Shown here in pieces: positions 19,663 to 28,526 of a DNA stretch of 64,000 nucleotides. Numbering within the stretch: the first letter of the stretch is position 1; every line of letters begins with the position of its first letter. The stretch lies in contig MGPC01000018.1 in the NCBI GenBank assembly GCA_001797315.1, positions 124,001 to 188,000 of the forward strand. The letters run 5' to 3'. The notes below the pieces were generated by a model that was given only the letters and a program-made list of their open reading frames with translations, was not told the DNA's origin and searched no databases. The position numbers and the translations under genes were made by a program. The stretch is from Curvibacter sp. GWA2_64_110. GTDB lineage: Bacteria > Pseudomonadota > Gammaproteobacteria > Burkholderiales > Burkholderiaceae_C.

Positions 19663-20337
19663 CTAAGCATTTTTCAACAGCCAGTCGTGCAGGTCGCGCA
19701 CCGAATGCGCCACAAAACGTGGCTGCAGCGCCTGGAAGGCCTCGGGTTCATGCGCGCCGTAGCTCACGCCGACACCGACGCAGCCGGCGTTGAGCGCCAT
19801 CTGCAGGTCGTGCGTGGTGTCACCGATCATCAGCGTGCGCTCCGGCTCGACGCCGAACTCGCGCATCAGCTCCTGCAGCATGCGCGGATGCGGCTTGCCG
19901 GCGGTCTCGTCGGCCGTGCGCGAAGTGTTGAACATGCCCTTGAGCTCCACCGTCTGCAGCGCCTCGTCCAGGCCGCGGCGGCTTTTCCCGGTGGCCACCG
20001 CCAGCCAGTGGTGACGCGCCTTGAGGTCGGCCAGCAGTGCCAGCACGCCGTCGAACAGGCTGATGTCGTTCTGGTGCGCCAGGTAATGGTGGCGGTAGCG
20101 TACCCCCAGTTCGGGGTACTTGTCGGCCGGCACGTCGGGCGCGGCATGCGCCAGCGCCTGCATCAGCGCCATGCCGATCACATAGGAGGCCTGCTCGTCA
20201 CTCGGCACGGTGCCGCCGACATCGCGCACCGCCAGCTGGATGCAGCGCGTGATGATTTTCGTGGAGTCGAACAGCGTGCCGTCCCAGTCGAAAGCGATCA
20301 GGTCAAACTGCCGGGGGCGGAAAGCGGATTCAGACAT
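19663..20337 (-). CDS. HAD-family hydrolase, phosphoglycolate-phosphatase-like
   Basis: The 224-aa protein has HAD motif I FDWDGTLFDS (about residues 15-24), motif II VATGKSRRG, a Lys in AGKPHPRM and motif IV IGDTTHDLQMA, with a helical cap domain. The substrate is probably a small phosphate ester such as phosphoglycolate, but this cannot be settled from sequence. The start at 20337 lies inside the rluC 3' end (8-base overlap), so the two are one transcription unit. Confidence 0.85.
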   Translation of the reverse strand: MSESAFRPRQFDLIAFDWDGTLFDSTKIITRCIQLAVRDVGGTVPSDEQASYVIGMALMQALAHAAPDVPADKYPELGVRYRHHYLAHQNDISLFDGVLALLADLKARHHWLAVATGKSRRGLDEALQTVELKGMFNTSRTADETAGKPHPRMLQELMREFGVEPERTLMIGDTTHDLQMALNAGCVGVGVSYGAHEPEAFQALQPRFVAHSVRDLHDWLLKNA

Positions 20338-21370
20338 GGACGGACATGGCATGGGCCAGAAACTTGTCGAGTTCAGGGGGCAGCGGCGCCAGCAGTTCGA
20401 TGCGCTCGCCGCTGGCCGGATGGTTGAACTGTAACCGCCACGCGTGCAGGAACATGCGCTTGAGCGCCGCGCCATCGGCCTGTTTTTGCAACGTTTTGTT
20501 CAGTTCGAAGTCGCCGTACTTGTCGTCGCCGACGATGGGCAGGCCCTCGGAAGCCAGGTGCACCCGGATCTGGTGTGTGCGGCCGGTCTTGATGGTGACT
20601 TCCAGCAAGGAATACCCCTGGGTCGCCGGTCCCACCGGAGCGGACGAGCGCTCCTTCACCTTGACCAGCGTCACCGACTTCATGCCGTCCGGGTCGTCCT
20701 TGGCCACCACCTTGACGCGTCGCTCGCCGTCTTCCAGCAGGTATTTGTGCAGCGGCTTGTCCAGCACCTTCTTGTTGGCCGGCCACTGCCCGGCCACCAG
20801 TGCCAGATAGGTCTTGCCGGTCTCGCGCTCGCGGAACTGGTCCTGCAGAGCCTTCAGCGCACTGCGCTTCTTGGCCACCAGCAGGATGCCGCTGGTTTCA
20901 CGGTCGAGCCGGTGCACCAGCTCCAGGAACTTGGCCTGCGGCCGCGCCATGCGCAGCTGCTCGATGACGCCAAAACTCACGCCCGAGCCGCCATGCACCG
21001 CCACGCCGGCCGGCTTGTTGACGGCCAGCACCGCCTCGTCCTCGAACAGCACCGGGAACTCGCGTGCCGGCGCGCCGCGCGCCACCAGCCCAGCCATGGT
21101 CTCGGCCTTTTCCGTCGCCCGCTCCGACAGGCGCACCGGCGGTACGCGCACCACGTCGCCGGCCTCGACCCGCGTATCCGCAGAGGCACGACCTTTGTTA
21201 ACCCTCACTTCGCCGCTGCGGATGATGCGGTAGACGTGGGTCTTGGGCACCCCCTTGAGCTGGCGCAGCAGGAAGTTGTCCAGGCGCTGACCGGCCGACT
21301 CCTCGTCGACTTCCACTGATTTGACCTGGGGCGCACTGGCGGGCAATTTGCCCCCTATAATGTGTTTCAC
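20330..21370 (-). CDS. rluC: 23S rRNA pseudouridine synthase RluC
   Basis: The 346-aa protein has an S4 RNA-binding domain (QRLDNFLLRQLKGVPKTHVY) and the RluA-family catalytic motif HRLDRETSG with the nucleophile Asp. RluC modifies 23S rRNA positions 955, 2504 and 2580 in E. coli. It is divergent from rne, as in most gammaproteobacteria and betaproteobacteria. The start shown is a GTG at 21370. It overlaps a TATAAT box on the opposite strand, and a TTG eight codons in is an alternative. Confidence 0.93.
   Translation of the reverse strand: MKHIIGGKLPASAPQVKSVEVDEESAGQRLDNFLLRQLKGVPKTHVYRIIRSGEVRVNKGRASADTRVEAGDVVRVPPVRLSERATEKAETMAGLVARGAPAREFPVLFEDEAVLAVNKPAGVAVHGGSGVSFGVIEQLRMARPQAKFLELVHRLDRETSGILLVAKKRSALKALQDQFRERETGKTYLALVAGQWPANKKVLDKPLHKYLLEDGERRVKVVAKDDPDGMKSVTLVKVKERSSAPVGPATQGYSLLEVTIKTGRTHQIRVHLASEGLPIVGDDKYGDFELNKTLQKQADGAALKRMFLHAWRLQFNHPASGERIELLAPLPPELDKFLAHAMSVHV
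21356..21361 (+). promoter_or_regulatory. Candidate -10 box of the rne promoter
   Basis: A perfect TATAAT on the plus strand points toward rne and would give a leader of about 500 nt. The -35 is weak. A TTGACC at 21321 is too far away to pair with it. Confidence 0.45.
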
Positions 21371-21866
21371 TAGCGACGCGCTGTAAGTGGTTGATTTGTC
21401 TGGAGTTTAGTCCACATGACGCCACCAGCCACGCTGGAAGGTCGATGTCACCGCCCGTTTTGTACGCAGACCGCAAGCCAGTTGCTTGCCGTGGCCAGCA
21501 GGACGGAGGGCGTAACCGACGCATTGAAACACTGATACGGAATACCCAAGTCTGCCAGCACCTTGCTGGCAGACGGATCAAAGCGAAATGTTTGTGTTGA
21601 TGAGTCTGATCCTCACCTGCCTGCGGCGCTGCTTTGCGCTGTTTGATGGCATGGATCGGCCGTCAGTGCCCGCCACGCGGGCGCAAAGAGCTGCCAAACC
21701 GGCGGCCACTCCACAACCTGTTCCCCTCGCCCTCATCCACGCGCCTACACTGCGGCTCACCCTCTGAGCCTGCGGTTCTCCGGCAATTCCCTTCGTTTCA
21801 CGGCGTCAGTTCAGGCATCGTTTGCCCGCTATGGGCATGTGAACTGAAGAAAAAGGAAAGCAAGCC
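21371..21866 (+). ncRNA. Long 5' leader of rne (probable autoregulatory UTR)
   Basis: No gene was recognised in these ~500 bases between divergent rluC and rne. The leader includes a perfect 10-bp, 3-base-loop hairpin (TCTGCCAGCA / TGCTGGCAGA, 21551-21573). By analogy with E. coli, where a 361-nt rne leader is cleaved by RNase E itself, this is inferred to be a feedback element. The Shine-Dalgarno AGGAAAG lies just before the ATG. Confidence 0.55.
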
Positions 21867-24803
21867 ATGAAACGCATGCTGATCAACGCCACGCAGCCGG
21901 AAGAGCGCCGCCTGGCGATCGTGGATGGGCAGAAACTGCTCGACTACGAAATCGAAATCGAAGGGCGCGAACAGCGCAAGGGCAATATCTACAAGGCCGT
22001 CGTCACGCGCGTCGAACCTTCCCTGGAAGCCTGCTTCGTCGACTACGGCGAAGACCGCCACGGCTTCCTGCCGTTCAAGGAAATCTCCAAGCAGTATTTC
22101 CAGCAGGGTGTCTCGGTCAGCCAGGCGCGCATCCAGGACGCCATCAAGGAAGGCCAGGAACTGCTGGTGCAGGTCGAGAAGGAAGAGCGCGGCAACAAGG
22201 GCGCCGCCCTGACCACCTTCATCTCGCTGGCCGGCCGCTACGTGGTGCTGATGCCCAACAACCCGCGCGGCGGCGGCGTCTCGCGCCGCATCGAAGGCGA
22301 TGACCGCGCCGAACTGAAGGAAGCGCTCGACCAGCTCGAGTATCCCAACGGCATGAGCATCATCGCGCGCACTGCCGGCATCGGCCGCAGCGCGCCCGAA
22401 CTGCAGTGGGACCTGAACTACCTGCTCAAGCTGTGGAACGCCATTGACGGCGCGACCAAAGGCGCCAAGGGCGCCTTCCTGATCTACCAGGAATCGAGCC
22501 TGGTGATCCGCGCCATCCGCGACTACTTCAACAACGACATCGGCGACATCCTGATCGATACCGACGACGTGTACGACCAGGCGCAGCAGTTCATGGCGCA
22601 CGTCATGCCCGAGCATGCTGCCCGCGTGAAGCGCTACCGTGACGACGCGCCGCTGTTCTCGCGCTTCCAGATCGAGCACCAGATCGAATCGGCCTACGCC
22701 CGCACCGTGACGCTGCCCAGCGGCGGCGCCATCGTGATCGACCACACCGAAGCGCTGGTGTCGGTGGACGTCAACTCGGCGCGCGCCATCAAGGGCGGCG
22801 ACATCGAGGAAACCGCCACCCGCACCAACCTGGAAGCTGCCGACGAAGTGGCACGCCAGATGCGCCTGCGCGACCTCGGCGGCCTGATCGTGATCGACTT
22901 CATCGACATGGAAGAAAGCCGCAACCGCCGCGACGTGGAAAACCGCCTGCGCGATGCGCTGCGCCAGGACCGTGCCCGCGTGCAGTTCGGCACCATCAGC
23001 AAATTCGGCCTGATGGAGATGAGCCGCCAGCGTCTGCGCCCGGCCCTCTCCGAAGGTGCCTCCATCCCCTGCCCGCGTTGCGGCGGCTCCGGCCACATCC
23101 GCGACACCGAAAGCTCGGCACTGCAGATCCTGCGCATCATCCAGGAAGAGGCGCAGAAGGACAACACCGCCTCGGTGCTGTGCCAGGTGCCGGTGGACGT
23201 TGCCTCCTTCCTGCTCAACGAGAAGCGCACCGAGATCGCCAAGATCGAACTCAAGCAGCGCATCAACGTGCTGATGGTGCCCAACAAGTCGCTCGAGACG
23301 CCGAACTACAAGCTCGAACGCCTCAAGCACGACGATCCGCGCCTGGACAACATCGAAGCCAGCTACAAGATGGCCGAGGAAGTGGAAGACCCGACCTCGG
23401 TCACGCGTCGCTCGCAGGAGCCGACCAACAAGCAGACCCCGGTCATCAAGGGCGTGCTGCCCGATGCGCCAGCACCGATCGTGGCACCGAAGCCGGCCGC
23501 TCAAGTTCCGCAGGCCGCCAAACCGGCCCAGGCAGCCAAGCCGGCCGCCGCTGCTGCAGCCAGCCCGGGCTTCTTCGGCTGGCTCAAGAGCCTGTTCGGC
23601 ACTGCGCCGGCCGCCGAGCCGGCCAAGACCGGCGAGAAGAAAGACGAACGCCGCGAGGGTCGCGGCGGCCGTGGCGGCGAAGGCCGCGGTCGGGGTGAAG
23701 GTCGCGGCGAAGGCCGTGGCGAGGGTGGTCGTCCGGAAGGACGCGGCGAAGGCCGTGGCCGCGGCGGACGGGGTGGTCGTGGCGGCGAAGGTCGCGGCGG
23801 CCGTGGCGAACGCCAGGGCCAGCGCGGCGAGGCTGACAACAAGGCCGTGCCGGCAGAATCCGCTGTCCAGGGCACGGACGCCACCAAGACGGAGCAGCGC
23901 CAGGAGCGCGCACCGCGCAACGGCGAGCAGCGTGGCCGCGGTGAACGTGGCGAAGGTCGTACCGAGCAAGGCGAACGCGGTGAGCGCGCGGAACAACGCG
24001 GCCCCCGTGGCGAGCGCTCCGAACAGCGCCCCCCCCGCGCTGAACGCGGCGAACGTGCCGAGCGAGGCGAGGGCCGTGGCGAACGCGCCGAGCGCGGAGA
24101 ACGTGCTGAACGCGGTGAGGGTCGTGGTGAACGCCGCGAGCGCCCGCCGCGCCAGGATGACAACCGCCAGCAGCCGGTTGAGGAAGTGCGTCTGAACGGC
24201 GAAGCCGCCGTGGCAGAACAAGTGGCGGCGGTCGCAGCAGCGGACACCCCGGTGGCGGTCGAAGCGCAGCAAGGCGCTGAAGCCGTGGCTCGCCCCGAAG
24301 GCGAAGGCAGCAACGGCCAGCGTGAACGCCGTTCGCGCGACCGCTATGGCCGCGACCGCCAGCGCGGCGAACGTGGAGAGCGTGGTGAACGCCAGGAACG
24401 CGCACCGCAGGAAGCCGCCGCAACGGAAACGCTGCCGGTGACGCAAGCGGCAAGCGCTCCGGCAGCGTCCGCGCCTGCCGTGGCTGAAACCCGTGCTGCC
24501 GCCACGGCTGCACCGGCCCCTGCCACCGCTGCGCGCGCCCTGCCGCGCGTGCAGTCCTATGCGCTGCCGCTGGGCGAACTGAACCAGATTGCCGACGGCG
24601 CCGGCCTGCAGTGGGTCAACTCCGATGCGGACAAGGTGGCCGCCGTGCAGGCTGCCATCGCTGCCGAGCCCAAGCCGGTGCATGTGCCGCGCGAGCGCCC
24701 GGCGCCGGTGGTGATCGACGAGGGTCCGCTGATCCTGGTCGAGACGCGCAAGGATCTGCGCGACCTGAACCTGCCGTTTGAGCAGCAGCCTGTGCAGAGC
24801 TGA
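21867..24803 (+). CDS. rne: Ribonuclease E
   Basis: The 978-aa protein starts [20 protein letters not shown]. It has the S1 domain, the DNase-I-like catalytic domain with [10 protein letters not shown] and VIDFIDMEE (catalytic aspartates), and the zinc-link [11 protein letters not shown]. The C-terminal half is disordered, with an Ala/Pro-rich linker and long Arg-Gly-Glu repeats (about residues 590-765 and 820-860). The last ~80 residues form a conserved-looking tail ([18 protein letters not shown]). The RG-rich arm is the expected scaffold for RNA and degradosome partners. Confidence 0.97.
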   Translation: MKRMLINATQPEERRLAIVDGQKLLDYEIEIEGREQRKGNIYKAVVTRVEPSLEACFVDYGEDRHGFLPFKEISKQYFQQGVSVSQARIQDAIKEGQELLVQVEKEERGNKGAALTTFISLAGRYVVLMPNNPRGGGVSRRIEGDDRAELKEALDQLEYPNGMSIIARTAGIGRSAPELQWDLNYLLKLWNAIDGATKGAKGAFLIYQESSLVIRAIRDYFNNDIGDILIDTDDVYDQAQQFMAHVMPEHAARVKRYRDDAPLFSRFQIEHQIESAYARTVTLPSGGAIVIDHTEALVSVDVNSARAIKGGDIEETATRTNLEAADEVARQMRLRDLGGLIVIDFIDMEESRNRRDVENRLRDALRQDRARVQFGTISKFGLMEMSRQRLRPALSEGASIPCPRCGGSGHIRDTESSALQILRIIQEEAQKDNTASVLCQVPVDVASFLLNEKRTEIAKIELKQRINVLMVPNKSLETPNYKLERLKHDDPRLDNIEASYKMAEEVEDPTSVTRRSQEPTNKQTPVIKGVLPDAPAPIVAPKPAAQVPQAAKPAQAAKPAAAAAASPGFFGWLKSLFGTAPAAEPAKTGEKKDERREGRGGRGGEGRGRGEGRGEGRGEGGRPEGRGEGRGRGGRGGRGGEGRGGRGERQGQRGEADNKAVPAESAVQGTDATKTEQRQERAPRNGEQRGRGERGEGRTEQGERGERAEQRGPRGERSEQRPPRAERGERAERGEGRGERAERGERAERGEGRGERRERPPRQDDNRQQPVEEVRLNGEAAVAEQVAAVAAADTPVAVEAQQGAEAVARPEGEGSNGQRERRSRDRYGRDRQRGERGERGERQERAPQEAAATETLPVTQAASAPAASAPAVAETRAAATAAPAPATAARALPRVQSYALPLGELNQIADGAGLQWVNSDADKVAAVQAAIAAEPKPVHVPRERPAPVVIDEGPLILVETRKDLRDLNLPFEQQPVQS

Positions 24804-24822
24804 GCTTCAACTTGACTGACTG

Positions 24823-24853
24823 AAAAGGGCGCCTTCGGGTGCCCTTTTCTTTT
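24823..24853 (+). terminator. Intrinsic terminator of rne
   Basis: AAAAGGGCGCC-TTCG-GGTGCCCTTTT forms a stem with a stable UUCG tetraloop, followed by a T-rich tail (TTTTCTTTT). It starts 19 bases after the stop codon. Confidence 0.9.
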
Positions 24854-24942
24854 GTGTTTGATGAAGTCTTTTGCTGTGCAACGATGTCGGGATGTGCGCC
24901 CGACACCCTGGCCCGGTCAGGCACAGCAGAACAACACCAAAC

Positions 24943-24986
24943 GCTACGAATTCAATAGCTATTCGCGCAATACCAACAGGGCTCAA
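24943..24986. repeat. Dispersed 17-bp-core element, copy 4 (intergenic)
   Basis: The core GCTACGAATTCAATAGC (24943-24959) is followed by TATTCGCGCAATACCAACAGG. The flank aligns with the flank of the rseA copy after allowing small gaps. This copy is not translated in any recognised gene. Confidence 0.65.
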
Positions 24987-24993
24987 GGCACAA

Positions 24994-25018
24994 AAAAGCC
25001 CGCAAGCAGCGGGCTTTT
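24994..25018 (-). terminator. Intrinsic terminator downstream of the GGDEF-like gene
   Basis: AAAAGCCCGC / GCGGGCTTTT form a perfect 10-bp stem with a 5-base loop. On the minus strand the tail reads TTTTTTG. It would end the hem operon transcript. Confidence 0.85.
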
Positions 25019-25040
25019 CCATGCTGCACTGGGCAGCCAC

Positions 25041-26117
25041 TCAGAAAATATCCACCGCCCCGGTGCGCGCGACTTCGCCAAAGAAACCGCGCCGCACCAG
25101 ATCGAGATGGCTGCACACCTTGTCGCGGCCATTTTTCTGCGCGAAATCGATCGCCTGCTCGGCCCGCTCCAGCGCCGTGCTGGGCGAGTCGTCGGCCAGG
25201 ATGCGCGTGAAGCCGGCGCAGAGGGTGACACGTCCGACCTGCGGGAAGCTGAACTTCTCGACATTGAGCCGCAGGCGCTCGAACGCGCCGAAGGCCAGCG
25301 CCTCGTCCGGGCAATGAAAGAGCGCGGCAAACTGGTCGCCGCCGAAACGGTAAAGGCGGTCCTGGGCCCGGAAGGTGTTGCTCATCAGACGCGCCACCAG
25401 CAGTGTGACCTCTTCCATGATGAGATGGCCGTGCTTGTCGCTCAGCAGCGGGAAGTTGTCGATGACGATGGTGCCCAGCCAGTAGTTGGGCGGCACACGG
25501 TGGCGCCGCTCCTGGCCGATGCTGCCGGGCGCGGACGCCTGCAGGGCGTTGTCCATCACACCGTCCAGCTCCTCCAGCACGGCGCTGTAGAAGGCATCGT
25601 CGAGCGACTTGCGGTTGAGCAGGCCGGTCAGCGCATCACGGTCGCTGTAGGCCAGCAGCGTGTACATGTTGCGGTAGATGTGATGCAACTGGCTGATGGT
25701 TTCCAGCGCCTCTTCCGTCAGGGGTGCTGCCGAGTGGATCTCAAGCACCCCCTGCTCCTCGTCGGCACGCGCCTCCGTGAACAGCGGGAAATAAGTCTTG
25801 CGCGGCCCGTCTTCGCCGGCCCAGGCCACTTCGATCTTGTCGCGGCTCTGGATGCAGCGCAGCCGGTCCGGTGCGTCTTCCAGCCGCGGCAGGCGGCTGA
25901 CCTCAACGCGCAGCGGATCAACCACCTTGCCGCCGCCACGCGCGTCGAGCGAGACCACGTCGAGCCAGCGCCGGATGCCGTCCTCGCTGGTCACGCGCGC
26001 GATCAGCACGCGCTGGATGGAAACCAGATCAATCAACGCCTTCGCCAGAGTGAGCTCCAGCAAGTCACGATCACGGTGATCGGTCAGCTTGATGAGGTGT
26101 TCGGTCAGGGTTGCCAT
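25041..26117 (-). CDS. GGDEF-domain protein with degenerate signature
   Basis: The 358-aa protein has an N-terminal GAF-like region (about 1-135) and a GGDEF domain beginning DALTGLLNRK (161-170). The A-site reads FGGDQF (258-263) instead of GG[D/E]EF, and the segment usually GHxxGDxxL reads GHLIMEEVTLL. These changes make full diguanylate cyclase activity doubtful; it may bind GTP or act as a sensor. It lies 31 bases after hemY and probably belongs to the hem operon. No EAL domain is present. Confidence 0.85.
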   Translation of the reverse strand: MATLTEHLIKLTDHRDRDLLELTLAKALIDLVSIQRVLIARVTSEDGIRRWLDVVSLDARGGGKVVDPLRVEVSRLPRLEDAPDRLRCIQSRDKIEVAWAGEDGPRKTYFPLFTEARADEEQGVLEIHSAAPLTEEALETISQLHHIYRNMYTLLAYSDRDALTGLLNRKSLDDAFYSAVLEELDGVMDNALQASAPGSIGQERRHRVPPNYWLGTIVIDNFPLLSDKHGHLIMEEVTLLVARLMSNTFRAQDRLYRFGGDQFAALFHCPDEALAFGAFERLRLNVEKFSFPQVGRVTLCAGFTRILADDSPSTALERAEQAIDFAQKNGRDKVCSHLDLVRRGFFGEVARTGAVDIF

Positions 26118-26148
26118 GAACCCATGATAGCGGGGAACGGCCGCGGCG

Positions 26149-27432
26149 TCACGCCTGGGCGGCGTTGCGCCAGGCCTCGGCCGCAGCCGGCGCATCCTCA
26201 CGCTGCTCGGCCAGCAGGGCCAGGGCACGCCAGGCATTGCGTTTGAGTGCCGGCTCACGCTGTTGCGCCAGCGACTGCCGCAGCAACTGCTGCGCCTTGC
26301 CCCACAGGCCCAGGCGCATGCAGGCCACGCCCGCCAGGTACTGCAGCAAGGCATCACCCGGATTGGCCATCTGCGCCGCCTCGATACGCGTGAGCCAGGC
26401 CGCATCCGGCGTTCCTTCGGCCTGGGCAAAGCTGCGTTCGAGCACCTGCACCAGCCGCAGGCGCTGTTCGGGCATCAGCGCCGAGCCGGGCCGCACCATC
26501 TGCTCCCAGACCGGCAGCAGCCACTGCTGGACCAGGCTGACCTGGCCGCCCAGGAACAGCATGCGTTCGGCCGCCAGAAGGACCACCTCGGGCATGCTGC
26601 GCTCCGTCGCATCGAGTTGGCCCCAGGCCTTGTTCAATTGCGTCGGATCGTGCGCCGCCTGCACCAGCTCCACCGCCAGCCCGCGCACGATGCTGTGCGC
26701 CGCCGCCTCGGAGAAGGCGCGGTGCTTGCCCAGCAGGCGCGCCGTCTCCAGCGCCGCCTGGGTGCGCCGGGCCAGCCGGGCCACCTTGAAACGCAGGCGC
26801 AGTGCCAGGGTGCGCCGGGCGACACCCTGCGGCAACTCGTCGAGCCGCTGCAAGGCCGTCTGCACATCGCGGTCGTCAAAGGCCCAGCGCGCCGCGCGCA
26901 GCTGCAGGCCTTCGCGCAATTCCTGCTCCTCGCGGCGCGAGGCGTGCGGCAGCTCCAGCGCCTGCCGGACATGTTCGTCACGCGCGGCCTTGTCTTGCAG
27001 CGCGTGGGCACTCTCGGCCGCCAGCAGATGGGCCACGGCGCGCAGCCGGTTGCCGTAGGGCAGCTCATGCTCGCTGCCGGTCAGGGCACGTTCCTGCTCC
27101 AGCACACCTTGCGCCGCCTTGCGCGCACGGAGGAAACGGCCCGCCGCCAGGTGCGACAGCGTGTCGATCAGTCCGACCTGCATGGCACGTTCCTGGTGCT
27201 GGATGCGCCAGCGCCGCGCCTCGCCCGGCAGCGACAGCAGCACCGCCAGCGCCCGCAGCGCGGCATACACCACAAAAAACAGGCCCACCAGCGCCAGCAG
27301 CACCAGGTTGAGCGAGAGGTCGAGACGGTAAGGCGGCCAGAACACGGTGATCGTGCCCTGGTTGTTGCCGGCGAACAGGGCCGTGGCCACCGCGATGGCG
27401 AACAGCGCCAGGAACCAGAGGATGGCACGCAT
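26149..27432 (-). CDS. hemY: HemY-family inner-membrane TPR protein
   Basis: The 427-aa protein has two N-terminal membrane segments (LWFLALFAIAVATALFAGNN, and about 38-68) followed by helical TPR-like repeats (for example about 345-410). HemY is conserved at the end of hemCDX operons, but its molecular role is not settled. It starts two bases after the hemX stop. This is not the protoporphyrinogen oxidase also called HemY in Bacillus. Confidence 0.9.
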   Translation of the reverse strand: MRAILWFLALFAIAVATALFAGNNQGTITVFWPPYRLDLSLNLVLLALVGLFFVVYAALRALAVLLSLPGEARRWRIQHQERAMQVGLIDTLSHLAAGRFLRARKAAQGVLEQERALTGSEHELPYGNRLRAVAHLLAAESAHALQDKAARDEHVRQALELPHASRREEQELREGLQLRAARWAFDDRDVQTALQRLDELPQGVARRTLALRLRFKVARLARRTQAALETARLLGKHRAFSEAAAHSIVRGLAVELVQAAHDPTQLNKAWGQLDATERSMPEVVLLAAERMLFLGGQVSLVQQWLLPVWEQMVRPGSALMPEQRLRLVQVLERSFAQAEGTPDAAWLTRIEAAQMANPGDALLQYLAGVACMRLGLWGKAQQLLRQSLAQQREPALKRNAWRALALLAEQREDAPAAAEAWRNAAQA

Positions 27433-27434
27433 GC

Positions 27435-28526
27435 TTATCTGCCCGCGGCCGCCGTGGCCAGCGCGGCCAGCGTCTCATCGACGCGCGGCAGTTCCAGCGT
27501 CTTCATCTGGCCCTGCATCTGCAGCAGCAGGCTGGCGGCGGTCTGCGTCTTGCGCGATGTCGGGTCGAAATACTTGCCGAGCGAGGCCGAGGCCGAGGCC
27601 AGGTCGGCCCGGGCGGAATCGAGCTGGCGCGACAACAGGCCCAGGCGGGCATTGAGCAGCTTGAGCTTGAAGTTCTCGCGCAGGAAGAAGGATTGCTCGG
27701 GCGACAGCAGCGCGGCTTCGGGCTGTTCGATGCGGCTCACGCGCACCAGGCCGCGCACCTCATCGCCCATCAGCCGCAGGCTGCGCTGCCACCAGCTGGA
27801 CACGCTGTCCTCGCGGCGCGGCTTGAGGCCGGCCGCAGCGCCGGGCGCCGTGGCCGTGGCCACCGCGTTGGCCAACGGCAGTTCATCGGCCAGGCGCACC
27901 AGTTCGTCCATCTTGACCAGCAGCGCCGGCGTGTCGGAGACGGTGGTGGCCTTGATGCGCGCCACGTCGCGCGCGATGGCGCGCTGCAAGGGCGTCAGGC
28001 GCGGCTGGGCGGCGCGCGTGACACGCTGCTCCGCCGTCTTCAGCGCCGCCAGCAGCGGCTCGACGCTGCCGGTGAGCTGGGCCTGCTGCTGCGCCAGGCG
28101 GATGGCCGATTCGATGTCGACCACCAGGTTCTCGTCGCGCGAGCGCGACAGGCTCTGCATCAATTCTTCCAGCTGGGTGCGCTGCAGCGCCACTTCGCTC
28201 AGGCGCGACTCCATCACCGCCAGCCGGGCCGCCAGTTCGCGCGCCTGCTCCTGCGCCTGGCGGGCCAGGGTGCGTGCCTCGACGGCATGGGCGCCCGAGT
28301 CGGCGCTCTGGTGCGCCAGTTGCTCCTGGGTGGCCGACAGGCGCTGCCACAGCAGGGCGCTGAGCAACAGCGCCAGCAGGGCCACGGCGCCGAGCGCCAG
28401 CACCAGGCTGCGCGCCACCGGCTGATGAGTGGTCGGCAGCGCAGGCGCGGCCGCCGGCATCACGGTGTCCGCGGCAGGGGCTGCACCGGCAGGCGCAGAG
28501 GATTCGGCATTCGGCTCGGGATTCAT
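27435..28526 (-). CDS. hemX: HemX-family membrane protein
   Basis: The 363-aa protein has an Ala/Pro-rich N-terminus, one membrane segment (about 41-62, SLVLALGAVALLALLLSALLW), a coiled-coil stretch (about 63-125) and a periplasmic-type helical domain. It has been called an uroporphyrinogen-III C-methyltransferase by position, but it lacks methyltransferase motifs. The start at 28526 overlaps hemD by 4 bases; the longer frame upstream lies wholly inside hemD. Confidence 0.88.
   Translation of the reverse strand: MNPEPNAESSAPAGAAPAADTVMPAAAPALPTTHQPVARSLVLALGAVALLALLLSALLWQRLSATQEQLAHQSADSGAHAVEARTLARQAQEQARELAARLAVMESRLSEVALQRTQLEELMQSLSRSRDENLVVDIESAIRLAQQQAQLTGSVEPLLAALKTAEQRVTRAAQPRLTPLQRAIARDVARIKATTVSDTPALLVKMDELVRLADELPLANAVATATAPGAAAGLKPRREDSVSSWWQRSLRLMGDEVRGLVRVSRIEQPEAALLSPEQSFFLRENFKLKLLNARLGLLSRQLDSARADLASASASLGKYFDPTSRKTQTAASLLLQMQGQMKTLELPRVDETLAALATAAAGR

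Noticed and set aside
21798-24683. A 961-residue open frame on the minus strand opposite rne
   Set aside because: It is a GC-rich shadow of rne. The translation is low-complexity (runs of Ala, Arg, Thr), has no domain, and rne itself has full-length conserved motifs.
26149-28526. hemX as uroporphyrinogen-III methyltransferase and hemY as protoporphyrinogen oxidase
   Set aside because: Neither shows the needed motifs (no SAM-binding glycine loop, no FAD dinucleotide motif). Both names are positional legacies; the proteins are membrane-anchored helical or TPR proteins.
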